Position numbers and translations under genes: made by a program. The notes under the pieces were generated by a model. That model had not been told where the DNA came from and did no database searches. It saw only the letters and a program-made list of their open reading frames with translations. A stretch of DNA of 64,000 nucleotides from Pachyseris speciosa (lineage: Eukaryota; Cnidaria; Anthozoa; Scleractinia; Pachyseridae), in contig JAEMWC010000001.1 of the NCBI GenBank assembly GCA_016490735.1, positions 1,853,501 through 1,917,500 of the forward strand, given 5' to 3'. This document shows positions 9,632-19,148 of the stretch, one piece after another. Every line of letters starts with the position of its first letter. Positions within the stretch are counted from its first letter, which is position 1.

Positions 9632-10623
9632 ATGGGTATATTCAATTTTACACCAAATCAAAATAGTATAAGAAATGGTAAAACAGGTCCAAAAGGTGAT
9701 AAAGGTGATAATGGAAATGGATTTAAAATGACACAAGATGGGCATTATGATCTTGAAAACAAACTTTTAACTAATGTAAAACCTGGCAATGATGTCAATC
9801 ATGTCGTTATCAAATCACAAGTTTCTGATATTGTCAGAGATAGTTTTTTAGATTTATGGGTTTCTGAATTTATCAGATTATACTCAAAATGTGTTTATCA
9901 AATCGATAGAGCGAATAATAATTTTTTAGATATGAATGCAAATAGAAAAGTTGAAACATTATACGATCTCTCAAATGAAGAAAATAATGCAACTCAATCA
10001 ACTTCAAATATAAGACCCACAGTTTGTACCAAGGCTGAGAAACATAATGGGCGTTATTTTTTAAAGTTTAATGGATCACAGAGAATGATAAGTCAAATTA
10101 ATTTAAATAATAATGCTGTTAATATTTTCATTGTTTACAAATTAAATTCAAATACAGGTGGAAATCCATGGAAAAATGGGTTTTTGGTCATGACGATGGA
10201 GGTTATGATAAGTTTGTCAGCTATTACAATGGTTCAAATTTAGCAATAAGTGGTGTTGATCAATCAAATTGTGTATATTTTGGCCCAGCAGCATCTATAC
10301 AAAATTTCACAAAATTAGCAGATTATTCCGTAAATAATTTAGGTCAAATCAATGTTTGGCACTGTTTATCTGTTCATTGGGATAATTTATCTTCTCCAAA
10401 TACGGATAAAAGTAAAATCTATTGGAACAAAAAACATATGGGAAGTTTTGCATCTGCTAATAGAACCGGTAGTCAACAAATGACTTTTGGTGATTTAAAC
10501 CCAAATTCCATAGCACCCCTAGACGGTTGTATTAGTTTTTTCTGTGTATACTTAGATTTTATATTAGATGAAAAAACAATTTTAGATCATCATCAAATTT
10601 TAATGCAACGATATAATATATGA
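9632..10623 (+). pseudogene. Second fibre protein with short collagen stem and lectin-like head, frameshifted (element A)
   Basis: MGIFNF plus a short Gly-X-Y stem (GPKGDKGDNGNG), then FKMTQDGHYDLENK as in the long fibre, then a beta-rich domain that looks like a concanavalin/laminin-G jelly roll (FLKFNGSQRM, WHCLSVHWDN). The B homologue at 12885-13841 is one 318-residue frame. Here the frame changes by -1 near 10171-10180 (9632-10243, then 10168-10623). The lectin-like head suggests glycan binding at the host surface; that is inference. Confidence 0.65.
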
Positions 10624-11042
10624 TAGAAGACATAATCAAATACGTGAAATATTTTTTTGATGAAACCAAACAACAACATATTCATATTGATGACACAATA
10701 TTGAAATCATGCTTGGTGTACCAATATTTGTATTTCAAGCATTTCAAAATAAAAATTTCAATAAACAATATTTTATATATTAATGATGGTATTGGACTTA
10801 TTGGTCCAGGAAATGGTTGCAGTACACGATTTTTTGAAAGACCACTTGGTTGGATTGATGTATTACACTCACATAGTATTCTCCATGATGCTTTTGGAAG
10901 ATTTTATAACCGTTATTCATTAGACAGAGGGTACACATATACCATACCAAAGAACCTTACACCAAAATGGGTGAAAAGATCTCCATTACGTGGTCAAGTC
11001 TCTGGATTAATTTATTGTATTTGCAAAAGAATAATAATATAA
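10620..11042 (+). CDS. Small PLA2-like protein (element A)
   Basis: 140 residues, overlapping the preceding gene stop by ATGA. It contains GLIGPGNGC followed about 25 residues later by ILHDAFGRFY, a layout like the calcium loop (GPGN) and His-Asp dyad of parvovirus-type phospholipase A2. A Tyr-rich segment (YSLDRGYTYT) follows. It is clearly distinct from the PLA2 domain at 127-1404. The homologue in B at 12443-12864 keeps GPGSGC and HDAYGRFY. Enzyme activity is inferred from these motifs only. Confidence 0.55.
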   Translation: MIEDIIKYVKYFFDETKQQHIHIDDTILKSCLVYQYLYFKHFKIKISINNILYINDGIGLIGPGNGCSTRFFERPLGWIDVLHSHSILHDAFGRFYNRYSLDRGYTYTIPKNLTPKWVKRSPLRGQVSGLIYCICKRIII

Positions 11043-11061
11043 ATGATATACATGACAGATA
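11043..11061 (+). pseudogene. 5' fragment of two-helix membrane protein gene, split by element B (element A)
   Basis: Six codons (beginning MIYMTD) directly after the PLA2-like gene, cut by element B. They match the start of the intact B homologue at 12442. The gene continues at 30462. The last six bases are the target duplication CAGATA. Confidence 0.8.
11056..11061. repeat. Target site duplication CAGATA, left copy
   Basis: CAGATA here and at 30456-30461 directly flank element B. Six bases is the usual duplication length for Polinton/adintovirus integrases. Confidence 0.9.
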
Positions 11062-11067
11062 AGTAGT

Positions 11068-11118
11068 ATAGTGTTTGGGGGTACGAAATCAATTGATCTC
11101 GTTTTCCCCAAACACTAT
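11068..11118. repeat. Terminal hairpin, left end of element B
   Basis: Arms ATAGTGTTTGGGG (11068-11080) and CCCCAAACACTAT (11106-11118) are perfectly complementary. The 25-nt centre folds again through ACGA/TCGT and ATCA/TGAT around a single mismatch, giving one long hairpin six bases from the element end. Confidence 0.85.
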
Positions 11119-11148
11119 TCGCCTTCTGGTCTCGTATTCTGGAATATA

Positions 11149-11248
11149 TAGTTATTTAATTTGATGGAATATATAGTTATTTAATTTGATGGAATATATA
11201 GTTATTTAATTTGATGGAATATATAGTTGTTCAATCTGATGGAACCAA
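11149..11248. repeat. Tandem repeat in the left TIR of element B
   Basis: Four near-identical ~25-bp units beginning GGAATATATAGTTATT; the last unit differs slightly. The mirror copy is in the right TIR at about 30270-30375. This could be a binding array for a replication or transcription factor. Confidence 0.8.
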
Positions 11249-11391
11249 GGTCTGCACACTTCATCTATAGTTTATTAAAATGCGTGACATTCTCGGAAAA
11301 ACAGGAAATGAGTCATCGTCTATAGCTATTATTTCTCACGTGGAACCATCCGATGGTTACATAAAAATAAAATATCACATAATATTATAGA

Positions 11392-11955
11392 ATGAGTTGT
11401 AATTCAGTAATCCACAATGAATTAAAGAATATGGGAGAGTTGACATGTTCTTTTTGTGATCAGCTATTGGTCAAAGTTGTTAAAAGTGTGAAAGCACCTT
11501 GCTGTGATAATCAGAAAATGTTTAACGATGATGGTGAAAATGTTTGTCTAAATTGTGGTTCAGTCCATGGTTATGATTATTGTAAAGAGTACGTTGACTT
11601 TCATAATAATATGTATAAAATAAAGCGGAAATCAGTATATCACCGGAAGTACCATATTGAAAATGTGATAAATGGTATATGTCGCAAGAATAGATTTCAA
11701 ATTTCAGTAAAAGATAAGGGAAAAATATTGAAAATATTCGAAGAGATAGACACTGTCCTTCCTTTGGTGAATAAGAATCGTAAAAGAATGATTAGCACTA
11801 AATTTATGCTTAAGCAAATCTTTTTAATGCTTGATCTTCCATTTGATGAAATAAAAGTTACTAGATCAAAAAAGACGCTTGGATTTTATGATCAATATTG
11901 GGTTGAGATTCTATTGTTGAGATTTGATAAGATTATTCGTATTATCAAGCAGTGA
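11392..11955 (+). CDS. VLTF3-like late transcription factor (element B)
   Basis: 187 residues, intact. Two Cys pairs in each zinc ribbon: CSFC near residue 20, then CCDNQK and CLNCGSVHGYDY. These are followed by KRKSVYHRKYHIENVINGIC, which resembles the core of the poxvirus/giant-virus VLTF3 family. The homologue in A (30929-31492) has the same length and is also intact. It is convergent with the membrane protein gene, overlapping it by 11 bp. A role in late virion-gene transcription is inferred from the family and from the shared start motif of the virion genes. A TFIIB-like ribbon protein is the alternative. Confidence 0.65.
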   Translation: MSCNSVIHNELKNMGELTCSFCDQLLVKVVKSVKAPCCDNQKMFNDDGENVCLNCGSVHGYDYCKEYVDFHNNMYKIKRKSVYHRKYHIENVINGICRKNRFQISVKDKGKILKIFEEIDTVLPLVNKNRKRMISTKFMLKQIFLMLDLPFDEIKVTRSKKTLGFYDQYWVEILLLRFDKIIRIIKQ

Positions 11956-12442
11956 ATTTTTCATCATATTTCAGTAGGTACTTATCAATAATTGGACTAT
12001 TATCAGTCACATAATCATCGATATTCTTCATTGAGATTTGTATACTTGAAGCATCAAAATCACCACTTCTCAACTTGTCTTTTATTGAATTGAGTAGATG
12101 TTGATAGCTTTGATAAGCATATGTGCAATTTTGGATTTTCAAATCTAGGTTTTTATGCTTCATCCACCCTTGTATCAAAAGTGCTGCTGTACTGATGGCT
12201 ACCAAACTAACACCACCTGTTGCAACGCTTGTGGCGAGACCTCCAGTTGCAAAGATGATAGACAAGGAATTCCCCAGTAATTTCCATTTTTTGAACCGTT
12301 TAACAGCTTGTTTATGAGCCCAACACTTTCTGTGATATGTTCGGTAATAGGATTTTAATTCATTTACCTGATCTTCTGTTAATTCATCTGAAATATGATT
12401 CCAGTTGAATATATTCTTACGTTTGACTGACATATATATCAT
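11945..12442 (-). CDS. Two-helix membrane protein (SLATT-like?; element B)
   Basis: 165 residues, intact. A basic N-terminal helix (KSYYRTYHRKCWAHKQAVKR) precedes two hydrophobic stretches, roughly residues 55-75 (LGNSLSIIFATGGLATSVAT) and 76-92 (GGVSLVAISTAALLIQG), then a polar C-terminal half with YAYQSYQHLL. The arrangement recalls SLATT-type proteins, but I could not confirm that. It may be a virion membrane-active or cell-membrane protein. The A copy is the target of the B insertion. Confidence 0.55.
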   Translation of the reverse strand: MIYMSVKRKNIFNWNHISDELTEDQVNELKSYYRTYHRKCWAHKQAVKRFKKWKLLGNSLSIIFATGGLATSVATGGVSLVAISTAALLIQGWMKHKNLDLKIQNCTYAYQSYQHLLNSIKDKLRSGDFDASSIQISMKNIDDYVTDNSPIIDKYLLKYDEKFTA

Positions 12443-12864
12443 TTATATAATAATTCTATTAAAAATACAATACAGTATTCCAGATATCTGACCACATAAT
12501 GGAGATCTTTTTCTTCGCTTTGTTGTGAGGTGCTTAGATATGGCATAACAATATCCCCGATCTAATGAATAACTGTTATAAAATCTTCCATAAGCATCAT
12601 GAAGTATACCATGTGTTTGTAATGTATCAATCCAACCAAGAGTATGTTCCAAGAAATATGTCAAGCAACCACTACCTGGGCCGATAAGTCCAATATCATT
12701 ATGCTCATGTAAAATGTCACAAATTGTAATTAATTTATTGAAATGCTTGTGATACAAATATTGGTAAACCATAGCTGATTTCAAAATTGAGTCATTAATA
12801 TATGGATATTGTTTATAGTATCTTTGAATAAATATTTCACGTATTTAATAATGTCTTTCATCAT
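12443..12864 (-). pseudogene. Small PLA2-like protein, frameshifted near the N-terminus (element B)
   Basis: The homologue of 10620-11042. The ATG at 12864 sits at the TATATG-type start and encodes an MMKDIIKYVKY start matching A, but the frame changes by -1 near 12795-12800, so the long open part runs 12784-12443. That part keeps GLIGPGSGC and ILHDAYGRFY, the putative calcium loop and His-Asp pair. The gene touches the membrane protein gene. Confidence 0.55.
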
Positions 12865-12884
12865 ATAATAATCAATTATATAAA

Positions 12885-13841
12885 TTAAAGATCAAAATAA
12901 TCTTCAATGAAACGATACATATTTCTCAGTTCTTGGTTAGTTAGTGATTTCTGCCAAACAGCAAAAGCATAAAGATCCATTTCACAAAAATTAATTGCAG
13001 AACCATCTGTATGAACTTGACAACCAATAAACATTTCTTGTACACTACCAGTCAATGTTGCTGAAATTGATCCTGTTCCAACTGGTGTCATTGATGAAAT
13101 ACCTCTGAAAAATTCCATATTATGACCATCAACTCGAACAGTAAAAACTCCAATATTTCCCGTCAGATTGGCCAAAGAAGAAACAGCAAGTCTTCCATTT
13201 GATGTAGAACCGAAATCAATATAACATGCTCCATCAATCCAAGGTAGATGAACACCAAATCTAACAACACCCTTACCCCATTGAAATTGTGATTGATATT
13301 TTGTTTGTTTTGTGTTTGCAATGATTATAACAGTACAAGTATTTCCACTCTGTCCAGCAACTTTAGAAACATCAAATGAACTGTTCTCCAAGTAGTCATC
13401 ACTGCCATCAAAACGTATGAAAAACTTTTTCTTGACTGAATCTCTCAGTAACAATGGTTTTTTCGAATTAGAAGTTTGTGTAAAAGTGACATTATTAACA
13501 GGATCCAGCCAACTAGAAACTCTATCATCAGCATCAGTTGTCAATACAGACAGAGCTGGTATCAAAGCAATTGAAATTCCATCAAGAACAGGTATACCAG
13601 GCAGTGAATTTGAAATAACAAAAGTTGCTCTATCTAACTTCAAATCTAGTTGTTTTTTTGTTACACAATCATCATCTGATGTTCCTTCATCAACATTAGT
13701 TATTTTATTTCCTCCAATATCAAAATGCCCATCTTGTGTTAATGTAAATCCATCACCTTGTGGACCCTGTGGGCCTTGTGGACCAATTAGACCTTTATCA
13801 CCTTTATTGTCTTGATTTAGTGAATGATTGAATACACCCAT
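12885..13841 (-). CDS. Fibre protein with short collagen stem and lectin-like head (element B)
   Basis: 318 residues, intact. MGVFNHSLNQ is followed by a short Gly-X-Y run (GPQGPQGPQGDG), the shared TLTQDGHFDIGGNKITNV block, then from about residue 95 a concanavalin/laminin-G-like domain (FFIRFDGSDDYLEN, VRVDGHNMEFFRG, EMDLYAFAVWQKSL). Such heads usually bind glycans. Start chosen at the TCTAA-spacer-TATATG motif. This is the intact counterpart of the frameshifted gene at 9632-10623. Confidence 0.7.
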   Translation of the reverse strand: MGVFNHSLNQDNKGDKGLIGPQGPQGPQGDGFTLTQDGHFDIGGNKITNVDEGTSDDDCVTKKQLDLKLDRATFVISNSLPGIPVLDGISIALIPALSVLTTDADDRVSSWLDPVNNVTFTQTSNSKKPLLLRDSVKKKFFIRFDGSDDYLENSSFDVSKVAGQSGNTCTVIIIANTKQTKYQSQFQWGKGVVRFGVHLPWIDGACYIDFGSTSNGRLAVSSLANLTGNIGVFTVRVDGHNMEFFRGISSMTPVGTGSISATLTGSVQEMFIGCQVHTDGSAINFCEMDLYAFAVWQKSLTNQELRNMYRFIEDYFDL

Positions 13842-13857
13842 ATAATATTATTTTAGA

Positions 13858-16800
13858 TTAATTCATGACCACTTCAAGTGTGAATGCTGTATCAAATTCT
13901 CTAGTATTGGGATGTGAATAGTCAATTATAAGATAGCCTCTCGATAATGATTTGTTGACGTTAACCGTTGTGATTTTTCTACTTAAAGAAGATTGTCTGT
14001 GTTCATAAATAGTTGCTGGTAATGGCAAAGGCCCACCACCTTCAGCTTTTGTCTTGAAATAAAATATTCCGGGTTTTGTTCCTTGTATGATATACATTTT
14101 CTTAATATAAAAGTTATTGTTATGAATGACTAAAAAATCAGAGCCATTTATCAATACAGGCTTTAAAGCATTCTTATTATGTCCTTGTTTGGCTTTGACA
14201 GAGCAATTTAAATATTGTATTTGACCGATTATTCCATTCCCATTCAAATTTAGATCACCTCCAAATTTCGGTCTGTAAAGAGCAAATCCACCCAAATCGA
14301 AAGCTGTTTCCATGATTACACCTGTAACGCTTGAACGAAATAGATTCAAACTATTATTATGAATTCTATAGCCATTCAGATTTAAATCACCACCAAGTTT
14401 AGCCTCACTTATAAGAAAGCTGTTCATATTAATATTATTTAGCATTGTCAATTCACCATTTTGACCGTCAAATAAGTTTGATGAATTATTAATCAAGGCA
14501 TGTCCATTCAAATCTAAATCAGTTTGTAATTGCATTTTTTCATTCACGATTTTATAAGCTTCTGCGAAGTCGTAAACACTTGATGGAACGTCTGCTGCTT
14601 CAAAATCAATACCATATGCAACACAATGAACTTTGTACTTATTTGGATAAGTTGGGTTAGCATTAATATGGTGGTGAACTTACTGAAGGTTTTTCAATCC
14701 ATAATAAATATCTCGAATGATCTTCATTTCTGTTATCAAATTTTCTCCCTACAGTTTTATGAATTGTAATTCCACCAGTTGCACTGAATGTTACACTACT
14801 AAGACTCATTCCTTCATAATCAGGAAATAGCCATTCAAGAATAAATGTGTATTTTCCATCTTTTATTGTGTACATATTAAATCCAATTCTAGCTCTGTAA
14901 ATATGATTAGCTTCTTTATTCAAGTCTATATCAATGACCTTTTTTGAAATCAAATGTGGTGAACGAGGTAAATTGACATATCCATTAACTTTCAAGCCAT
15001 ATTCAGTACTGACTTCATCGATATCATTCATCAAATATTTGAAAGCATTCTTTGGATGAGAAGCAGATGAAATATGACTTTTTTCTAATTGATCTAAATT
15101 TACGGCATCGGTTTTATTTGTTCCTTCTTTTAAGTCAATGATTTTATGCCCTCCAAGTTTTAAGTCTGCTGCCATCGCATTTGTTCCATTCAATAATAAA
15201 GTGTTCGCTCTAATAGCTATTCCAGCTTGATTTAAAACTCTAAAGTTCACTACATCAGTTTCATTCACCACGTCCGCTAAATTCGTCACTCTATTTCCAC
15301 CCATCGACAAATCGCCATACATTGCAGTCGAACCGTCTCGTCGAAGAAAATACTCGTCAGTATATCTTTTTGTAACCGCATCATCTAAATTGACGGGTGG
15401 AGCAAGATCAGTAATGGCATTGTTGTTCATATTCAGATTTTGTTGTGCTGTTGTGTTTAATTTTAGCGAAACCTGATTATCAACATAACCTTTGTTTGCA
15501 GCGTCTTGTGGGTTTGTGGGGGTATCCTGCAGGTTGATGATTTTGTTTAATTTCATGTCAATATTACTACCAAACGCAACATGGCCGTTTTCAATTTCAT
15601 AAGCCGGGTCATGGAGAAAGTAAGACAAATTGGTATGATAGCCATAGGCCCCATAAACGATGATATGTGTTTTGGTGTTAGACGCAGGAGCTGTGCTGGA
15701 AAGTTCCACCACAATCGCCGCTTGACCACCACTGGTTTTTTCTATCTGGAAAAGTTTTTTCATGTAACCATCAACGTGTGGTGTTTTGAGAAAAGGTTTT
15801 TGAAACGGCTGTCCCGCATCTCGTATATTTACAGTTGGAAGGAACATTTCGACTGTTGCACTTCTTGGATCAGATGGTGAGTAAAACTCAACAACAAAAG
15901 TGTACTGACTGTTTCTTAAAGATGTCACATTAAAACGAATTTTGGATGTAAAGTTACCACTTCGTTTGATGAAAAAAAGACAATGATGACTTGTTTATGT
16001 GATAAGGTGATCTGTCAAAATTCTCAATTTGAAGGTTTTCCACACCACTGACTGCAGAAGACTTGGATTTGTCTTTTAACAGAAAAGCGAATGGGTTGCG
16101 TTGAGCTCCTGATGCTGAAAAAACAAGGTCATCAACATACTTTTTGTTGGCAGAATCTTTGTCAGAAGTTGGAGCCTCAACATTTGTTATTTTATTGTCA
16201 CCCATGTCAAGATCACCAGTCATTGCAACACTTCCATCTTTTTTAAGAAATGGAGAAACATCAATGCCAGTAATTCCAGCAATTTCAGTATCAACATACC
16301 CCTTTGTGGCTGAATCATTGTTTGCTGTTGGCGCTGCTACATTAGTCAATTTTTTACCTCCAAGATTCAAATCAGAAGTCATTGCAACGCTTCCATCTTT
16401 TTTCACAAAGTTATTATTGAGATATGTTTTATCCGCTTTAACTATTACACCATCATCAACGTATTTTCTAGTTGCGCAGTCTTGTGGAAGTATAGGGCGT
16501 CCAACATTAACTATTCTATGAAAACTCATTTTAAGCTCACGATCAAATACAATTCTTCCTTCTTCTATTTCAAAAGCTGGGTCGTGAATATGTGATAAAA
16601 TGATATTAGAAAATCCATAAACACCATAAACTATAACATAATGTTTTTTATTATTTTCTAAATATGGTGAGATCAACAATAATTCCATTGATGTCTGACC
16701 AACTCTCGTTTTTTCAAGGAAGAATATTCTCTTGAGATAACCATCAACAAGATGGGTCTTTAGGAATGCTCTTTTTATCGAATCCTTTCTTTCAATTAAA

Positions 16801-17384
16801 TTTGATGACAAAACATCATCATTAACTGTTGCATTGTTTGGATTACCATCAGTATAAAACTCAACAACTAAAGTGTACTTTGAAACTTCCAATTGTGACA
16901 AATCAAAACGAAGAACAGTTGTAAGACCAGCAGTAGGAATAACAAAAGACAAGGCTTTTTTATTTATTGAGTAAGGGCTTTTATTATAGACTTCTAATTG
17001 TAGATTATTCGCATTTCTAAGAATAGTTGTTTTTGATACATCTTCAAGAAGAAATTTAAATGGATTAACACGTGTTCCTTCAATTGATAAAACAGCATCA
17101 TTAACATATCCCAAGTTAGTAGAATCATAATGATTTACTGGATCACCAACATTTGTCAAACGTTTATTTTCAATATCATAATTACCATCTTGTGTTAATC
17201 TAAATCCATCACCTGTTTCACCTTTATTACCTTTGAAACCAAATGGACCTCTATCACCTTTTTCACCTTTTGGACCTCTTTCACCTCTATCACCTTTTTC
17301 ACCTTTGGGACCAATTGGACCAGCTGGGCCTCTTTCACCAGTTTTTGTTTCATCTTGATTTATTGGAGCATTAAAAGCACCCAT
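13858..17384 (-). pseudogene. Long collagen-stemmed fibre protein, two frameshifts (element B)
   Basis: Three frames: 17384-15954, 15928-14663 and 14547-13858. The first has MGAFNAPINQ and a collagen stem of GPKGEKGDRG-type triplets, then shaft repeats with ATKGYVDT and ANKKYVDD. The first break lies at a seven-base run (15972-15978) and is +1; the second near 14665-14685 is also +1 with no homopolymer. The last part repeats DLNLNG-type units. It is about 370 codons longer than the fibre of A, mainly from extra shaft modules, showing modular growth. Confidence 0.7.
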
Positions 17385-17401
17385 TATATCATATTGTTAG
17401 A

Positions 17402-17629
17402 TTAATCTTCTTCCAAGAATTCAGGTGGTATGGTTTCATAGACAACAGGTAGTCTCTTATTGTTTTTCAATACTTTTTGTGTCCTCCTGTATACTTCCAT
17501 TTTGATTTTTTCAGCGATTTCAGATGGTTCTTCGACATAATCGTCAGGTCTGGTCAAAGTCAATTTCTTGATTCTTTCTGTTCTGGGATTCTCGAGTTTT
17601 TCTGGATTTTGAAAATTGTTGATTGCCAT
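17402..17629 (-). CDS. Small unknown protein between fibre and ATPase genes (element B only)
   Basis: 75 residues, charged (many Glu, Lys and Arg), starting MAINNFQNPEKL at a good TCTAATATTATATG start. There is no counterpart in A, where only 11 bp separate the ATPase and fibre genes. Not recognised; its place and start motif suggest a virion gene. Confidence 0.5.
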   Translation of the reverse strand: MAINNFQNPEKLENPRTERIKKLTLTRPDDYVEEPSEIAEKIKMEVYRRTQKVLKNNKRLPVVYETIPPEFLEED

Positions 17630-17645
17630 ATAATATTAGATTAGA

Positions 17646-18284
17646 TTAAACAGCACCATAAAAATTCCTCTTGATTGTCTTCATCGGCTTGTCAACATAA
17701 CAGAAGGAATATGGTTTCTTGGTGGCTTCAATGTATTTCTTCTTGTCTATTCCAAGTTCTTGTGCAATCAAGTTCCTTTCTCTTGAGGATGGGAAATCAT
17801 AAATGCAGAAGTGACTGCAATTCAATCTGATGGATTTTGGACAGCCATAGAATGATTGTGTGAGATATATGACTGAACAGTTCTTGTGTCTTCCCTGAAT
17901 GAAATAGCTGATTATCTGATCTTGTTTCTTGTCAGTGACAAAATCATCAAAAACAACCAATCGCTGCAAATCTGTGTCTTTTATTTGTTCAACTGGCAAT
18001 ATCTCTTCTTGACTGCAAACCAAGGCAGGATATCCAATGTGACTGCTTATTTCATCCATTACTTTCCGCAGATATTGATACTTGTCTTGATCTAAATTTT
18101 TTGCATAAAGATGTATCTGATCATAATAAACCAATGGTTCCATAATCAGATGCATGAACAATGTTGTCTTTCCAGATCCAGAATTACCAGCCAGCAGCAT
18201 CCTGAAAGTGTATTTTGGCATATACGGATACAACTGTCTGAATGAATTCTTTGAACCCTGAATATCATAATTAGGGATTTCCAT
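17646..18284 (-). CDS. Genome-packaging ATPase (FtsK/HerA, A32-like; element B)
   Basis: 212 residues, intact, collinear with 6478-7119. Walker A GNSGSGKT and Walker B LVVFDDFV are preserved, as is the YFIQGRHKNCSVIYLTQS segment. It drives DNA packaging into the capsid. It is the first gene of the minus-strand block, divergent from the minor virion protein gene across a 36-bp promoter gap. Confidence 0.92.
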   Translation of the reverse strand: MEIPNYDIQGSKNSFRQLYPYMPKYTFRMLLAGNSGSGKTTLFMHLIMEPLVYYDQIHLYAKNLDQDKYQYLRKVMDEISSHIGYPALVCSQEEILPVEQIKDTDLQRLVVFDDFVTDKKQDQIISYFIQGRHKNCSVIYLTQSFYGCPKSIRLNCSHFCIYDFPSSRERNLIAQELGIDKKKYIEATKKPYSFCYVDKPMKTIKRNFYGAV

Positions 18285-18320
18285 ATGTAAATAGTTTAGA
18301 TTAGTCTAACACAATTGTAT
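18285..18320. promoter_or_regulatory. Divergent promoter between virion blocks (element B)
   Basis: TCTAAACTATTTACATATG on the minus strand and TCTAACACAATTGTATATG on the plus strand overlap within 36 bp. Spacing and motif match 6442-6477 in A. Confidence 0.6.
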
Positions 18321-19127
18321 ATGGATATAGAACGTATGAAAAGGCTTCTTAAAAGTGGAATTGAAGCTGGAAATAAAACAAGAGAAGTTCGTGATGTTAT
18401 CAAGACTTATGAATACAGAAAACAGGATGCATATGATACAACATCAGAATTGATGAAACCCTCTATTGATGTCCAGAAGAGTGTGAAAGAAAGTGTCGAC
18501 AAAAAACAGGATGAAGTCATTGAACAGTTGAAAAAAAAAAAACAGGCTTTAACACAAGGACTTGATGATGTTATGGAATCTAATCGTAGAGCAATTGTAT
18601 TTGGTCAGGAACTTCCTTTAGCAATTGAAGGACCTAAAGATGAGGATAGGACACCCAACATATTATCGATCGATAACAATTTTGATAGAGATGACAGAAT
18701 TATATTAAATAATTACAAACTTTTGAAACCATCCGAGTTAACTCAAGTCGCCCCACAAAAACTTCTTGAAGAAAGGGAGAAAGCTGCAGAAATTGCCAGG
18801 GATAAGGCGAGAAGAAAAAAAAAAATAATGAGTGCAGACGACAGAGAATCTCATAAAAGAGAAATAAAAACTTTGAAGAAATATAGAGAAACGATTACAG
18901 ATGTATTGAATTCTTACAAATACAAAACAGGGAAAGGAATGGGTTCAAGGGATGCATTATTGGGAGACATGCTTTCAAGACTGCAGTTGCTTGGTGGATC
19001 TATTTCAGCCGGCAACAACAGCAAAAATGTTCAAAATGAATTCACAAATATATTGCATACATTGAACAGACTGGGAATCCTGAAAACCGGTGAGTTGAAT
19101 AAAATAATGATGAAATATCTAATTTAA
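18321..19127 (+). CDS. Minor virion protein (element B)
   Basis: 268 residues from the ATG at 18321, which directly follows the TATATG motif; an earlier TTG is not needed. It begins MDIERMKRLLKSGIEAGNK, is strongly charged and helical in the middle (KAAEIARDKARRKKKI) and has a conserved C-terminal segment, LLGDMLSRLQLLGGSI then NEFTNILHTLNRLGI, shared with A. No named domain is evident. It could be a cement or scaffold-like virion protein. Confidence 0.65.
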   Translation: MDIERMKRLLKSGIEAGNKTREVRDVIKTYEYRKQDAYDTTSELMKPSIDVQKSVKESVDKKQDEVIEQLKKKKQALTQGLDDVMESNRRAIVFGQELPLAIEGPKDEDRTPNILSIDNNFDRDDRIILNNYKLLKPSELTQVAPQKLLEEREKAAEIARDKARRKKKIMSADDRESHKREIKTLKKYRETITDVLNSYKYKTGKGMGSRDALLGDMLSRLQLLGGSISAGNNSKNVQNEFTNILHTLNRLGILKTGELNKIMMKYLI

Positions 19128-19148
19128 AATTATCTAATTTAATAATAT

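Larger units (their letters stand above)
11062..11357 (+). repeat. Left terminal inverted repeat of element B
   Basis: 296 bp, matching the reverse complement of 30160-30455 with one visible mismatch (T/C in the CATCGTCTATAG segment). From the outside it holds the AGTAGTATAG end, a 51-bp hairpin, four ~25-bp tandem units and one copy of a subterminal motif containing GACATTCTCGGAAAAACAGG. Confidence 0.95.

Noticed and set aside
11149..11248. CRISPR-like array of four ~25-bp units
   Set aside because: Units are directly contiguous with no spacers, lie in a TIR and mirror the other end; a tandem repeat in a eukaryotic element.
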